Assembly: GCA_900551705.1 (NCBI GenBank)
Contig: URWY01000010.1
Span: forward strand, 1 to 44,284
Direction of reading: 5' to 3'
Source of the DNA: an uncultured Bacillota bacterium
GTDB lineage: Bacteria > Bacillota > Clostridia > Christensenellales > UBA1242
Length of the DNA: 44,284 nucleotides
A program made the position numbers and the translations under genes. This document shows positions 26,692 through 33,560 of this stretch, piece by piece. The first letter of the stretch is position 1. Each line of letters begins with the position of its first letter. Below the pieces are notes generated by a model. The model made no database searches, was not told where the DNA came from, and saw only the letters and a list, made by a program, of their open reading frames with translations.

Positions 26692-27381
26692 TTAATTTCC
26701 TAACTCGTTTTCAATTTTATTATTTGCTTTTTGTTGATTATTTATAAGTTGGCTCGACTGCTCGCTTTGAACACTTGCACTAGCGATTGTAGCGGCAACT
26801 TTTTGTCTTTCATCTTTTCTATTTTTTGTTACAATGTCGCGTGGAGTTGCTCCACTGCCGTCCATATAAATTCTTGTCAAATTTTCTTGTTCTAACGCGT
26901 AGTTAAACAATTTATTTGCGCCGCGTTGAAGTGGCGTATATTCCCAATCTTGTTCTTCATATTGAGGCTTGCCCGACTGCCTTGCCCAAGTCATTGCAGG
27001 AGATTCTGAAACCTCATGAAAACTGAACTGACAGCCCAATAATTTAACATAAGTTACTGGCCTGTTGCTGTCATCTTTTATAGTGCAAAAAGTGATGAAC
27101 TTTTCGTTATTTTCTATTGATGCATCAATCGCTGATGTGACCAATTCTTTAAAAGAATAGTGTTTATCTTTTTTCGTGCCACTAATTTGTTTATTTTTTG
27201 CACTTAGCAAAACAAGACTTGAAAAATATAATAGATAGTCTTCTGGGGTTGCCAAGAACATCATTCTTGTTAAATTTTCTGCACTTTTAACATCGGCATC
27301 TGAAATTTTTTCAATGTCATACCTAATAAATCTATTATTTTTCTTTAAAAATGTTTGAAATCTTGTTTCTAACTTCGCCAT
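26692..27381 (-). CDS. Unknown 229-residue protein between queA and tgt
   Basis: I do not recognise the family. The protein has no signal peptide or clear membrane helix, although FSSLVLLSA is mildly hydrophobic, and is probably cytoplasmic. Features are a basic N-terminus (TRFQTFLKKNNRF), a central part with many aromatic residues (TWARQSGKPQYEEQDWEY), the segment IYMDGSGATPRDIV, and a low-complexity Gln/Asn/Ser-rich C-terminus. It starts with its own leaderless-type promoter, placed six bases after the queA stop codon, and runs into tgt with a one-base gap. It therefore heads a tgt sub-operon. A role in tRNA modification is only suggested by position. Confidence 0.8.
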   Translation of the reverse strand: MAKLETRFQTFLKKNNRFIRYDIEKISDADVKSAENLTRMMFLATPEDYLLYFSSLVLLSAKNKQISGTKKDKHYSFKELVTSAIDASIENNEKFITFCTIKDDSNRPVTYVKLLGCQFSFHEVSESPAMTWARQSGKPQYEEQDWEYTPLQRGANKLFNYALEQENLTRIYMDGSGATPRDIVTKNRKDERQKVAATIASASVQSEQSSQLINNQQKANNKIENELGN

Positions 27382-27387
27382 GATTTA

Positions 27388-27416
27388 ATTTTATCATACC
27401 CCGACATAATTTTCAA
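27388..27416 (-). promoter_or_regulatory. Promoter of the 229-residue gene and tgt, predicted leaderless
   Basis: On the minus strand TTGAAA, 17 bases and TAAAAT are present, with TGA before the -10 box. Exactly six bases separate the -10 box from the ATG. No Shine-Dalgarno site can fit in the predicted mRNA. Confidence 0.7.
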
Positions 27417-27422
27417 TAGTTT

Positions 27423-28484
27423 TTATAAAAATAAGCACGCATCTCCGAATGAGAAAAATCTATATTTTTCTTTCACTGCAATATCGTAAATATTTTTAAC
27501 ATTGTCAAGCCCACAAAATGCTGAAATAAGCATCAAAAGTGTGCTTTCTGGTAGGTGGAAGTTTGTTATCAAGCAGTCAACAATTTTAAAGTTATAAGGT
27601 GGATAAATAAAAATGTTTGTATCGCCGCTTTTTGCTTCAAGAGCATAATACTCTTTGCCGTCTTCGCAAACTTTAATTGCTGCACTTTCAAGAGTTCTCA
27701 TTGAGGTTGTCCCGCACGCAAACACCCTTCTTCCTTCTTTTTTAGCAAGGCTAACTATTTCACTTGCCTCTTTTGAAACGGAATAAAACTCGCTGTGCAT
27801 TTCATGTTTAGTTATATCATCTTCCTTAACTGGACGGAAAGTTCCAAGCCCTACATGGAGCATAACTTCAACAATTATCACGCCTTTATCGCGAAGTTTT
27901 TGCAAAAGTTCTGGTGTGAAATGAAGCCCTGCCGTTGGTGCTGCACTTGAACCAACTTGCTTTGAATAGACAGTTTGGTATCTTTCTTTATCATTCAATT
28001 TTTCTTTAATATATGGTGGAAGTGGCATAAGCCCAATTCTATCCAAAATTTCTTCAAACCTGCCGTCAAATATGAATTTAATTTTTGCAAGTCCGTAAGT
28101 TTTAAGTTCCAAAATTTCGCCAGAAAGTTCATCAGAAAATTTGATGGTTGAGCCAACTTTTAATCGTTTTTGTGGTTTTACAATAACTTCCCAAGTTGAC
28201 AAATCTATCCTTTTTTGCAAAAGGACTTCAATTTTTGCTCCTGTTTCAACTTTTTCGCCAAAAAGCCTTGCTGGGAGCACTCTTGAATTATTTAAAACAA
28301 GCACATCGCCCGCTTTAAAATATTCTGTTATATCGTAAAAGTGTTTGTGTTCAATTTGATTTGTTTTTCTATTAAAAACAAGCATGCGAGAAGAATCTCT
28401 TTTTTCAAGAGGCGTTTGCGCAATCAATTCTTCTGGCAAATAATAATTATATGTTGATTTTAGTTTGTATTTATCTTCTTCCAT
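27423..28484 (-). CDS. queA: S-adenosylmethionine:tRNA ribosyltransferase-isomerase
   Basis: QueA transfers the ribosyl part of SAM to preQ1 in tRNA, forming epoxyqueuosine. The 353 residues match the family: YYLPEELIAQTPLEKRDSSRML at the N-terminus, LNNSRVLPARLFG, the GLHFTPELL region, LHVGLGTFRPV, GTTSMRTLES and the ending LLMLISAFCG ... YRFFSFGDACLF. The only in-frame ATG sits 29 bases after the nearest Shine-Dalgarno site (AAGGAG). A short GTG reading frame and a hairpin lie between them. It follows ruvB by 47 bases. Confidence 0.97.
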   Translation of the reverse strand: MEEDKYKLKSTYNYYLPEELIAQTPLEKRDSSRMLVFNRKTNQIEHKHFYDITEYFKAGDVLVLNNSRVLPARLFGEKVETGAKIEVLLQKRIDLSTWEVIVKPQKRLKVGSTIKFSDELSGEILELKTYGLAKIKFIFDGRFEEILDRIGLMPLPPYIKEKLNDKERYQTVYSKQVGSSAAPTAGLHFTPELLQKLRDKGVIIVEVMLHVGLGTFRPVKEDDITKHEMHSEFYSVSKEASEIVSLAKKEGRRVFACGTTSMRTLESAAIKVCEDGKEYYALEAKSGDTNIFIYPPYNFKIVDCLITNFHLPESTLLMLISAFCGLDNVKNIYDIAVKEKYRFFSFGDACLFL

Positions 28485-28519
28485 ATCTGCAAAGTCGCAC
28501 AGCCACGCGACCGCTCCTT
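28471..28519 (-). promoter_or_regulatory. queA leader: AAGGAG, GTG mini-frame and bridging hairpin
   Basis: AAGGAG (28514-28519) is followed seven bases later by a GTG (28504-28506) that opens an 11-codon frame with five Arg codons. It ends at TAA (28471), inside queA and out of its frame. The GTG lies in the loop of a GTCGC/GCGAC hairpin (28494-28511). Either the peptide couples translation to queA, or the folded hairpin brings the Shine-Dalgarno site to a normal distance from the queA ATG. Both are inferences from layout. Confidence 0.45.
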
Positions 28520-28531
28520 TTTTAAAAAATT

Positions 28532-29533
28532 TTATTCTGGCATAACCCTGCCAAGATGTTCATACGCTGGCGCTAAAGCAACTCTTCCGCGTGGAGTTCT
28601 AGAAATGTAGCCAAGTTGAATTAAATATGGCTCGTAAACATCTTCGATTGTGTTTGCTTCTTCGCCAGTTGATGCTGCAAGCGTTTCAAGCCCAACAGGC
28701 CCGCCGCCAAACTTATCTATAATTGCAAGCAAAATGCGTCTATCAACATGGTCCAAGCCGAGTTTATCAACTTCCATGAGTTCAAGTGCTTTATCTGCAA
28801 TAACTTTTGTGATTTTTCCTTGACCGACAACCTGAGCAAAATCTCTAACACGCTTTAAAAATCTGTTTGCAATTCTTGGCGTTCCCCTGCTTCGTCTTGC
28901 AATTTCCAGCGTTGCGTCTTCGTCTATATCAATATTCAAAATGCCTGCCGAGCGTTTTATAATAACGGCAAGTTCTTTGTCTGAATACAACTCCAAGCGG
29001 CAAATAACACCAAATCTATCACGAAGTGGGCCTGTTATCATACCTGCACGCGTTGTTGCACCAATAAGTGTGAAAGGTTTGATTTTTAAACGCATATTTC
29101 TTGCAGATGGCCCTTTACCAACGATAAAATCAAGAGCAAAATCTTCCATTGCTGGATATAATATCTCTTCAACTGATTTGTTTAACCTATGGATTTCATC
29201 AATAAACAAAACATCATTTTCGTTAAGATTTGTTAAAATTGCAGCTAAATCTGCGGCATGATCTATTGCTGGACCAGATGTGATTTTAATTTGCGAGCCC
29301 ATTTCATTTGCAATAATATGTGAAAGCGTTGTTTTTCCTAGTCCTGGTGGGCCATATAAAAGAACATGGTCTAACGCCTCTTTTCTTTCTTTTGCAGCCT
29401 TGATATAAACTTCAAGGTTGTTTTTAACTTTTTCTTGTCCAACATATTGAGACATGGAAATAGGCCTTAATTTATTTTCTATTTCCACATCTGTTATGTT
29501 TTTTGTTGATGTTATAAATCTGTTATTTTCCAT
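28532..29533 (-). CDS. ruvB: Holliday junction branch migration ATPase RuvB
   Basis: RuvB is the hexameric AAA+ motor that, with RuvA, drives branch migration during recombination and fork repair. The 333 residues contain the N-terminal signature LRPISMSQYVGQEKVKNNL, Walker A GPPGLGKTT, Walker B LFIDEIHRL, sensor 1 GATTRAG with the arginine region GPLRDRFG, and the C-terminal winged helix LLAIIDKFGGGPVG and YEPYLIQLGYISRTPRGR. All are canonical. It starts six bases after the ruvA stop codon, with AGG just ahead of the ATG overlapping the end of ruvA, so ruvA and ruvB are coupled. Confidence 0.98.
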   Translation of the reverse strand: MENNRFITSTKNITDVEIENKLRPISMSQYVGQEKVKNNLEVYIKAAKERKEALDHVLLYGPPGLGKTTLSHIIANEMGSQIKITSGPAIDHAADLAAILTNLNENDVLFIDEIHRLNKSVEEILYPAMEDFALDFIVGKGPSARNMRLKIKPFTLIGATTRAGMITGPLRDRFGVICRLELYSDKELAVIIKRSAGILNIDIDEDATLEIARRSRGTPRIANRFLKRVRDFAQVVGQGKITKVIADKALELMEVDKLGLDHVDRRILLAIIDKFGGGPVGLETLAASTGEEANTIEDVYEPYLIQLGYISRTPRGRVALAPAYEHLGRVMPE

Positions 29534-29539
29534 TTTAAC

Positions 29540-30130
29540 CTACATATTTAAATTTTGAAAAGTTTTTCTAATAATATCTTCTGTGCTTTCTGCACCTACG
29601 GCATTGAGTTTGGCAAGCCTATATGCTTCGTTTTTGTTAATGCCAAGAGCAATAAGCGCTTGCATTGCTTCGTCTACCATGTCCACATTGACATCTTCGA
29701 CCAAAGTATCTTGCACTGCAAAGCCTATTAAGTCAATTTTATCTTTCAATTCCAAAGCCAAGCGTTCAGCTGTTTTTTTGCCAAGCCCTTTAATTGTTGA
29801 CAAAAGTTTGATATCTTCATTCTTAATTGCAACGGCAAGGTCTGAAAGAGAAAGCCCAGATAAAATTTGGAGTGCCATTTTAGGGCCAATTCCACTTACA
29901 TTGATTATTTTTAAGAACATATTTTTTTCTTCCATGCTCAAAAAGCCATAAAGCGACAATTCGTCTTCCTTTACATTCATATAAGTGAATACTCTTGCCA
30001 TTTCACCAATTTGACCAATAAGAGAAAGAGTTGATGTTGAAACAAAGATTTCAAAACCAATTCCGTTATGATCTAACACCACACTATTTTCATTTTTTGA
30101 AGCAATTTCGCCATAAATAAAATTAATCAT
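29540..30130 (-). CDS. ruvA: Holliday junction DNA helicase subunit RuvA
   Basis: RuvA binds the four-way junction and loads RuvB. The 196 residues hold the N-terminal OB-fold (MINFIYGEIASKNENSVVLD), two helix-hairpin-helix motifs (ISGIGPKMALQIL and IKGLGKKTAERLALEL) and the short C-terminal UBA-like domain ALIALGINKNEAYRLA that contacts RuvB. The start at 30130 is chosen because RuvA proteins begin this way. An in-frame TTG at 30148 would place the -10 box inside the coding region. There is no Shine-Dalgarno site, and the -10 box lies six bases before the ATG. Confidence 0.97.
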   Translation of the reverse strand: MINFIYGEIASKNENSVVLDHNGIGFEIFVSTSTLSLIGQIGEMARVFTYMNVKEDELSLYGFLSMEEKNMFLKIINVSGIGPKMALQILSGLSLSDLAVAIKNEDIKLLSTIKGLGKKTAERLALELKDKIDLIGFAVQDTLVEDVNVDMVDEAMQALIALGINKNEAYRLAKLNAVGAESTEDIIRKTFQNLNM

Positions 30131-30136
30131 GCCAAT

Positions 30137-30164
30137 ATTATAGCACAATTAATTTTACTATCAA
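30137..30164 (-). promoter_or_regulatory. ruvAB promoter, predicted leaderless
   Basis: On the minus strand TTGATA, 16 bases and TATAAT are present, with TGC before the -10 box and exactly six bases (ATTGGC) before the ATG. The -35 box lies four bases past the clpC stop codon, and no terminator is visible between the genes. Confidence 0.75.
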
Positions 30165-30168
30165 ACTA

Positions 30169-32592
30169 TTATTTCTCATTTTCAAAATCTAATTTGCCGT
30201 CTTCGCTATCAATTATAATCGTTCCAGTTTTGTCAAGTTCGCCAAGCAAGATTTTTTCTGCAATTCTGTCTTCAACTTCTTGTTGAATATATCTTTTAAG
30301 TGGTCTTGCGCCATATTCAGTGTTTGCACCTTTCGCAACAATGCTTTCAAGCGCTCTTTCGGTGATTTTAAGTTGTAAATCTTGTTTTTTAAGCCTTGTA
30401 TTGATGTTTGAAACTAAAATTTTTGCAATTTTTGTTAAATCATTAATTGAAAGTGGTTCAAAAACGCAAACAACATCAATTCTATTCAAAAATTCTGGCT
30501 TAAATTTGCGTTTTAATGCGTTTAGATAAATTTGTTTTGTGTCCGCAACTTCCTGACCGTCATCAAAACCAAGTTTTGAACGATTTGCAACTTCGCTCGC
30601 ACCAACATTGCTTGTTAAAATGATGATTGTGTTTCTAAAACTCACCGTTCTTCCTTGTGAGTCTGTCAACCTGCCATCGTCCAAAATTTGCAATAGTGCA
30701 TTGAAAATATCTGGGTGCGCTTTTTCAATTTCATCAAACAACACAACGGAATATGGCTTTCTTCTAACTGCTTCGGTCAGTTGTCCGCCTTCGTCAAAAC
30801 CAACATATCCAGGAGGGGCTCCAATAAGTTTTGCGACTGAATGCGCTTCCATATATTCAGACATATCTAAACGAATGATATTATTTTCGTTATCAAACAT
30901 TGCTTCTGCAATTGCTTTTGAAAGTTCAGTTTTTCCAACGCCAGTTTGTCCAAGGAACAAGAACGAGCCTATTGGTCTTTTAGCGTCTGCAAGTCCAACC
31001 CTAGAACGCCTAATTGCCTTTGCAACCGCTTCAACTGCTTCGTCTTGACCAACCACGCGTTTATGCAAGATTTTTTCAAGGTTGATAAGTTTTTCCTTTT
31101 CCGTTTCGGTTATTTTTGCAACTGGAATTCCTGTCCACCTTGCAACAACATCAGCAATTTCATTTGCACCAATTGAATTTGTTTTATTTGTATTTCTATT
31201 CAAACTCATATTAAGTTTTTCAAGTTCGTTTTCCAAAACAACAATTTCTGATTGAAATTTTGCTGCTTTTTCATAATTTCTTTCCAAACTTGCTTCATCA
31301 CGATTTGCAGAGAGTTGTTTGATTTTTTCTTCTTTCTCTCTAACCGCACTTGGTTTTAAATTAAAATTGACTTTCGCCTTGCTTGCTGCCTCGTCAATAA
31401 GGTCGATTGCCTTATCTGGCAAACTTCGATCCATTATATATCTATCCGATAAATTTGCAGCCGCTTCTATCGCTTCATCTGTTATTTTTACCTTGTGGAA
31501 AGCCTCGTAACTATCTCTCAAACCTTTTAAAATTTCAATTGTTTGTTCAATAGTTGGTGGATTAACCACAATAGGTTGAAAACGGCGCTCTAATGCTTTA
31601 TCTTTTTCCACAAATTTACGATATTCGTCCGTTGTTGTTGCTCCAATTGTTTGGAGTTCTCCCCTTGCAAGATAAGGTTTTAGCATATCTGCTGGGCTTG
31701 TTTCGCCCTTTTCAGAGCCCGCTTGTGCAAGCGTGTGTATTTCATCTATAAACACGATAATATTTTTATTTTCAATGATTGTTTCAATGGCGTCTTTGAG
31801 TTTTTCTTCCATTGCTCCACGATATTTTGTTCCTGCCATTAAACTGCCAATTTCTAGCGAAAAAATTTCTTTGTTTTTAAGCAAATCAGGAACATTTCCA
31901 CTTGTTATTGCAAGTGCTAGACCTTCAACAACAGCAGTTTTACCAACGCCCGCTTCGCCAATCAAAACAGGATTGTTTTTCGTTTTACGGCAAAGTATTT
32001 CAATAACTCTTTCAATTTCTTTTTCCCTGCCAATAATAGGGTCAATTTTTCCCTGCCTTGCTTTAAAAGTTATATCACTTCCGATTTCCAAAAGTTTTTC
32101 TGGTAAAGTTGATTTTGGTTGATTGTCTGTTTTCTCAATTTCGCCATTTTCTTGAACACTTGCACCACCTTGCAAGAATGATGCAACTTTATTTCTTAAA
32201 TCGTTCACATTAACTTTAAAATAACTGCTTAACAACCTAACAGCAAGACAATCTGACGCAGATAAAAGCGCCAAAAACATGTGCTCTGTGCCTAAAAAGT
32301 TATGTCCAAGTTGATAAGCAAGGCTTTGTGCATTTTTAAATATTTCTTTTACTCTTGGAGTTAATGCAACACTGTCAAAATAGGTTATTTCTTCATAATT
32401 TTCTTTAAAAACTTTCAAAAGTTTAGCATCTGTCACGCCAAACTCTTTTAATATTTTGCTAGCAACGCAATTTACTTTGCAAAGTCCATATAAAATATGC
32501 TCAGTTTCTACCATATCTCCGCCAAATCTAAGGCTTATTGCACTGGCTTCCATAAGCATTTTTTCCAAACTTTCGCTGGTTTCCAAAAACAT
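30169..32592 (-). CDS. clpC: ATP-dependent Clp protease ATP-binding subunit ClpC
   Basis: This Hsp100 unfoldase feeds substrates to ClpP. The 807 residues contain the double Clp-N domain (residues 1-145), AAA+ module 1 with Walker A GEAGVGKT and Walker B IIVFIDEIHTL, a UVR-type coiled-coil linker (about 415-455, RDEASLERNYEKAAKFQSEI) that marks ClpC, the WTGIPVAKI motif, AAA+ module 2 with GQTGVGKT and VVLFDEIEKAHP, and the C-terminal D2-small domain. TTGGAGG precedes the ATG by six bases. In many Firmicutes clpC follows ctsR, mcsA and mcsB. None is here; its neighbours are TauE/SafE genes and ruvA. Confidence 0.97.
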   Translation of the reverse strand: MFLETSESLEKMLMEASAISLRFGGDMVETEHILYGLCKVNCVASKILKEFGVTDAKLLKVFKENYEEITYFDSVALTPRVKEIFKNAQSLAYQLGHNFLGTEHMFLALLSASDCLAVRLLSSYFKVNVNDLRNKVASFLQGGASVQENGEIEKTDNQPKSTLPEKLLEIGSDITFKARQGKIDPIIGREKEIERVIEILCRKTKNNPVLIGEAGVGKTAVVEGLALAITSGNVPDLLKNKEIFSLEIGSLMAGTKYRGAMEEKLKDAIETIIENKNIIVFIDEIHTLAQAGSEKGETSPADMLKPYLARGELQTIGATTTDEYRKFVEKDKALERRFQPIVVNPPTIEQTIEILKGLRDSYEAFHKVKITDEAIEAAANLSDRYIMDRSLPDKAIDLIDEAASKAKVNFNLKPSAVREKEEKIKQLSANRDEASLERNYEKAAKFQSEIVVLENELEKLNMSLNRNTNKTNSIGANEIADVVARWTGIPVAKITETEKEKLINLEKILHKRVVGQDEAVEAVAKAIRRSRVGLADAKRPIGSFLFLGQTGVGKTELSKAIAEAMFDNENNIIRLDMSEYMEAHSVAKLIGAPPGYVGFDEGGQLTEAVRRKPYSVVLFDEIEKAHPDIFNALLQILDDGRLTDSQGRTVSFRNTIIILTSNVGASEVANRSKLGFDDGQEVADTKQIYLNALKRKFKPEFLNRIDVVCVFEPLSINDLTKIAKILVSNINTRLKKQDLQLKITERALESIVAKGANTEYGARPLKRYIQQEVEDRIAEKILLGELDKTGTIIIDSEDGKLDFENEK

Positions 32593-32662
32593 AATTAACC
32601 TCCAAGTTAGATTACTTATGTTTATAATATATCATCTTTTAAAAAAATAAAAAATTTTTTAA

Positions 32663-33085
32663 TCACAATTTCTGATTTTTTGTCCTTTTCGCGACCTTCT
32701 TTTTGTCTTTTAGGGCTTGTTTTATGTCAAAAGCGAGTTCAATTCCTTCATAAACAGCAATCAAAATCAAGAAAATTCCAAACATAAAACCTAGCACTTT
32801 GTTATCTAACGAACTAGCCAAAAACGAAAAGCTAACAGATGCAACAACGCCTGGAATTATAATCCATAAAATATCTTTAAAACTGACCATTTTATTTTTA
32901 AAATGAATTATTAACGCAACAATAGCCATTGGCAAAAAAGCTATCAAATTTATTCCCTGAGCAACCTTTTGTTCAACAGATAGAAAGATAGTTAGCAAAG
33001 GAATTAGCAGCGTTCCGCCTCCCATTCCCATGCCACCTAAAACACCGCCAAGCACTCCAAATAAAATGTATAAAAAGATGTCCAT
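32663..33085 (-). CDS. Half-size TauE/SafE-family membrane protein, second of a pair (140 aa)
   Basis: This is a polytopic protein with about four membrane segments, starting at the glycine-rich helix GVLGGVLGGMGMGGGTLLIP. It then has FLSVEQKVAQGINLIAFLPMA, a typical TauE/SafE (DUF81) motif, and a basic cytoplasmic tail (KDKKKVAKRTKNQKL). Full-length family members have about 250 residues and eight helices. This protein is about half that and probably pairs with the product of the gene just upstream, which ends four bases before its ATG. The family exports sulfite, sulfoacetate or related organic anions; the substrate here is unknown. Confidence 0.85.
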   Translation of the reverse strand: MDIFLYILFGVLGGVLGGMGMGGGTLLIPLLTIFLSVEQKVAQGINLIAFLPMAIVALIIHFKNKMVSFKDILWIIIPGVVASVSFSFLASSLDNKVLGFMFGIFLILIAVYEGIELAFDIKQALKDKKKVAKRTKNQKL

Positions 33086-33089
33086 ATTT

Positions 33090-33455
33090 TCATATCACCA
33101 TTTTAAGTCCAGCAGCAAGCACTGCCAAGACGAAAATTAATCTCACAACAACATTGTTTAATTTTTTAAGCAAAAATGCACCAATTGCACCCCCTGCAAC
33201 AAAGCCGAGCCCAACAAATCCAAACAAATACCAATCAAGTTTAACCCTAATTAGATAAACAATTCCACTTGCCAAACTAAGTGGTAACATCACAGCAAGA
33301 GCGGTTGCGTGAGATTTTTTATTTTCCAGTTTTAAGGCATTTTCAAGGATTGGCACACAAACCATTCCGCCACCGCCACCAAAAAAGCCATTGACAACTC
33401 CAATTGCCAGTCCTGAAATAATATATTTTAATTTTGATTTAATTTTTTCCTTCAT
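33090..33455 (-). CDS. Half-size TauE/SafE-family membrane protein, first of a pair (121 aa)
   Basis: The protein has about four membrane segments and the family's glycine-rich entry IGVVNGFFGGGGGMVCVPIL, followed by the motif KKSHATALAVMLPLSLASG. It resembles the second half-gene in layout, and the two probably form a heterodimer that equals one eight-helix transporter. There is no Shine-Dalgarno site. A weak TACTAT lies six bases before the ATG, matching the leaderless spacing seen elsewhere, but without a good -35 box. Confidence 0.85.
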   Translation of the reverse strand: MKEKIKSKLKYIISGLAIGVVNGFFGGGGGMVCVPILENALKLENKKSHATALAVMLPLSLASGIVYLIRVKLDWYLFGFVGLGFVAGGAIGAFLLKKLNNVVVRLIFVLAVLAAGLKMVI

Positions 33456-33499
33456 ATAATGATAGTATTTAAAAATTTTTGCTTTTTATTATATTTTGT

Positions 33500-33528
33500 T
33501 TGTGAAAAAAATTAATTTAGTGTAAAAT
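33500..33528 (+). promoter_or_regulatory. Promoter of the 695-residue surface protein
   Basis: TTGTGA, 17 bases and TAAAAT are present with TG two bases ahead of the -10 box. The start codon lies 32 bases downstream, behind an AAAGGAAA ribosome site. Confidence 0.65.
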
Positions 33529-33560
33529 CAAACGGAAATTAAAATTAAAAGGAAAAATAT

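Noticed and set aside
30131..30148. Extended RuvA start at an upstream TTG
   Set aside because: It would place the TATAAT box inside the coding region, and RuvA proteins begin at the internal methionine (MINFIYG).
33086..33089. Frameshift breaking a single TauE/SafE gene
   Set aside because: Each half has its own ATG and its own glycine-rich first helix, and the second has a GGTGA ribosome site in the end of the first. A paired half-gene layout fits better.
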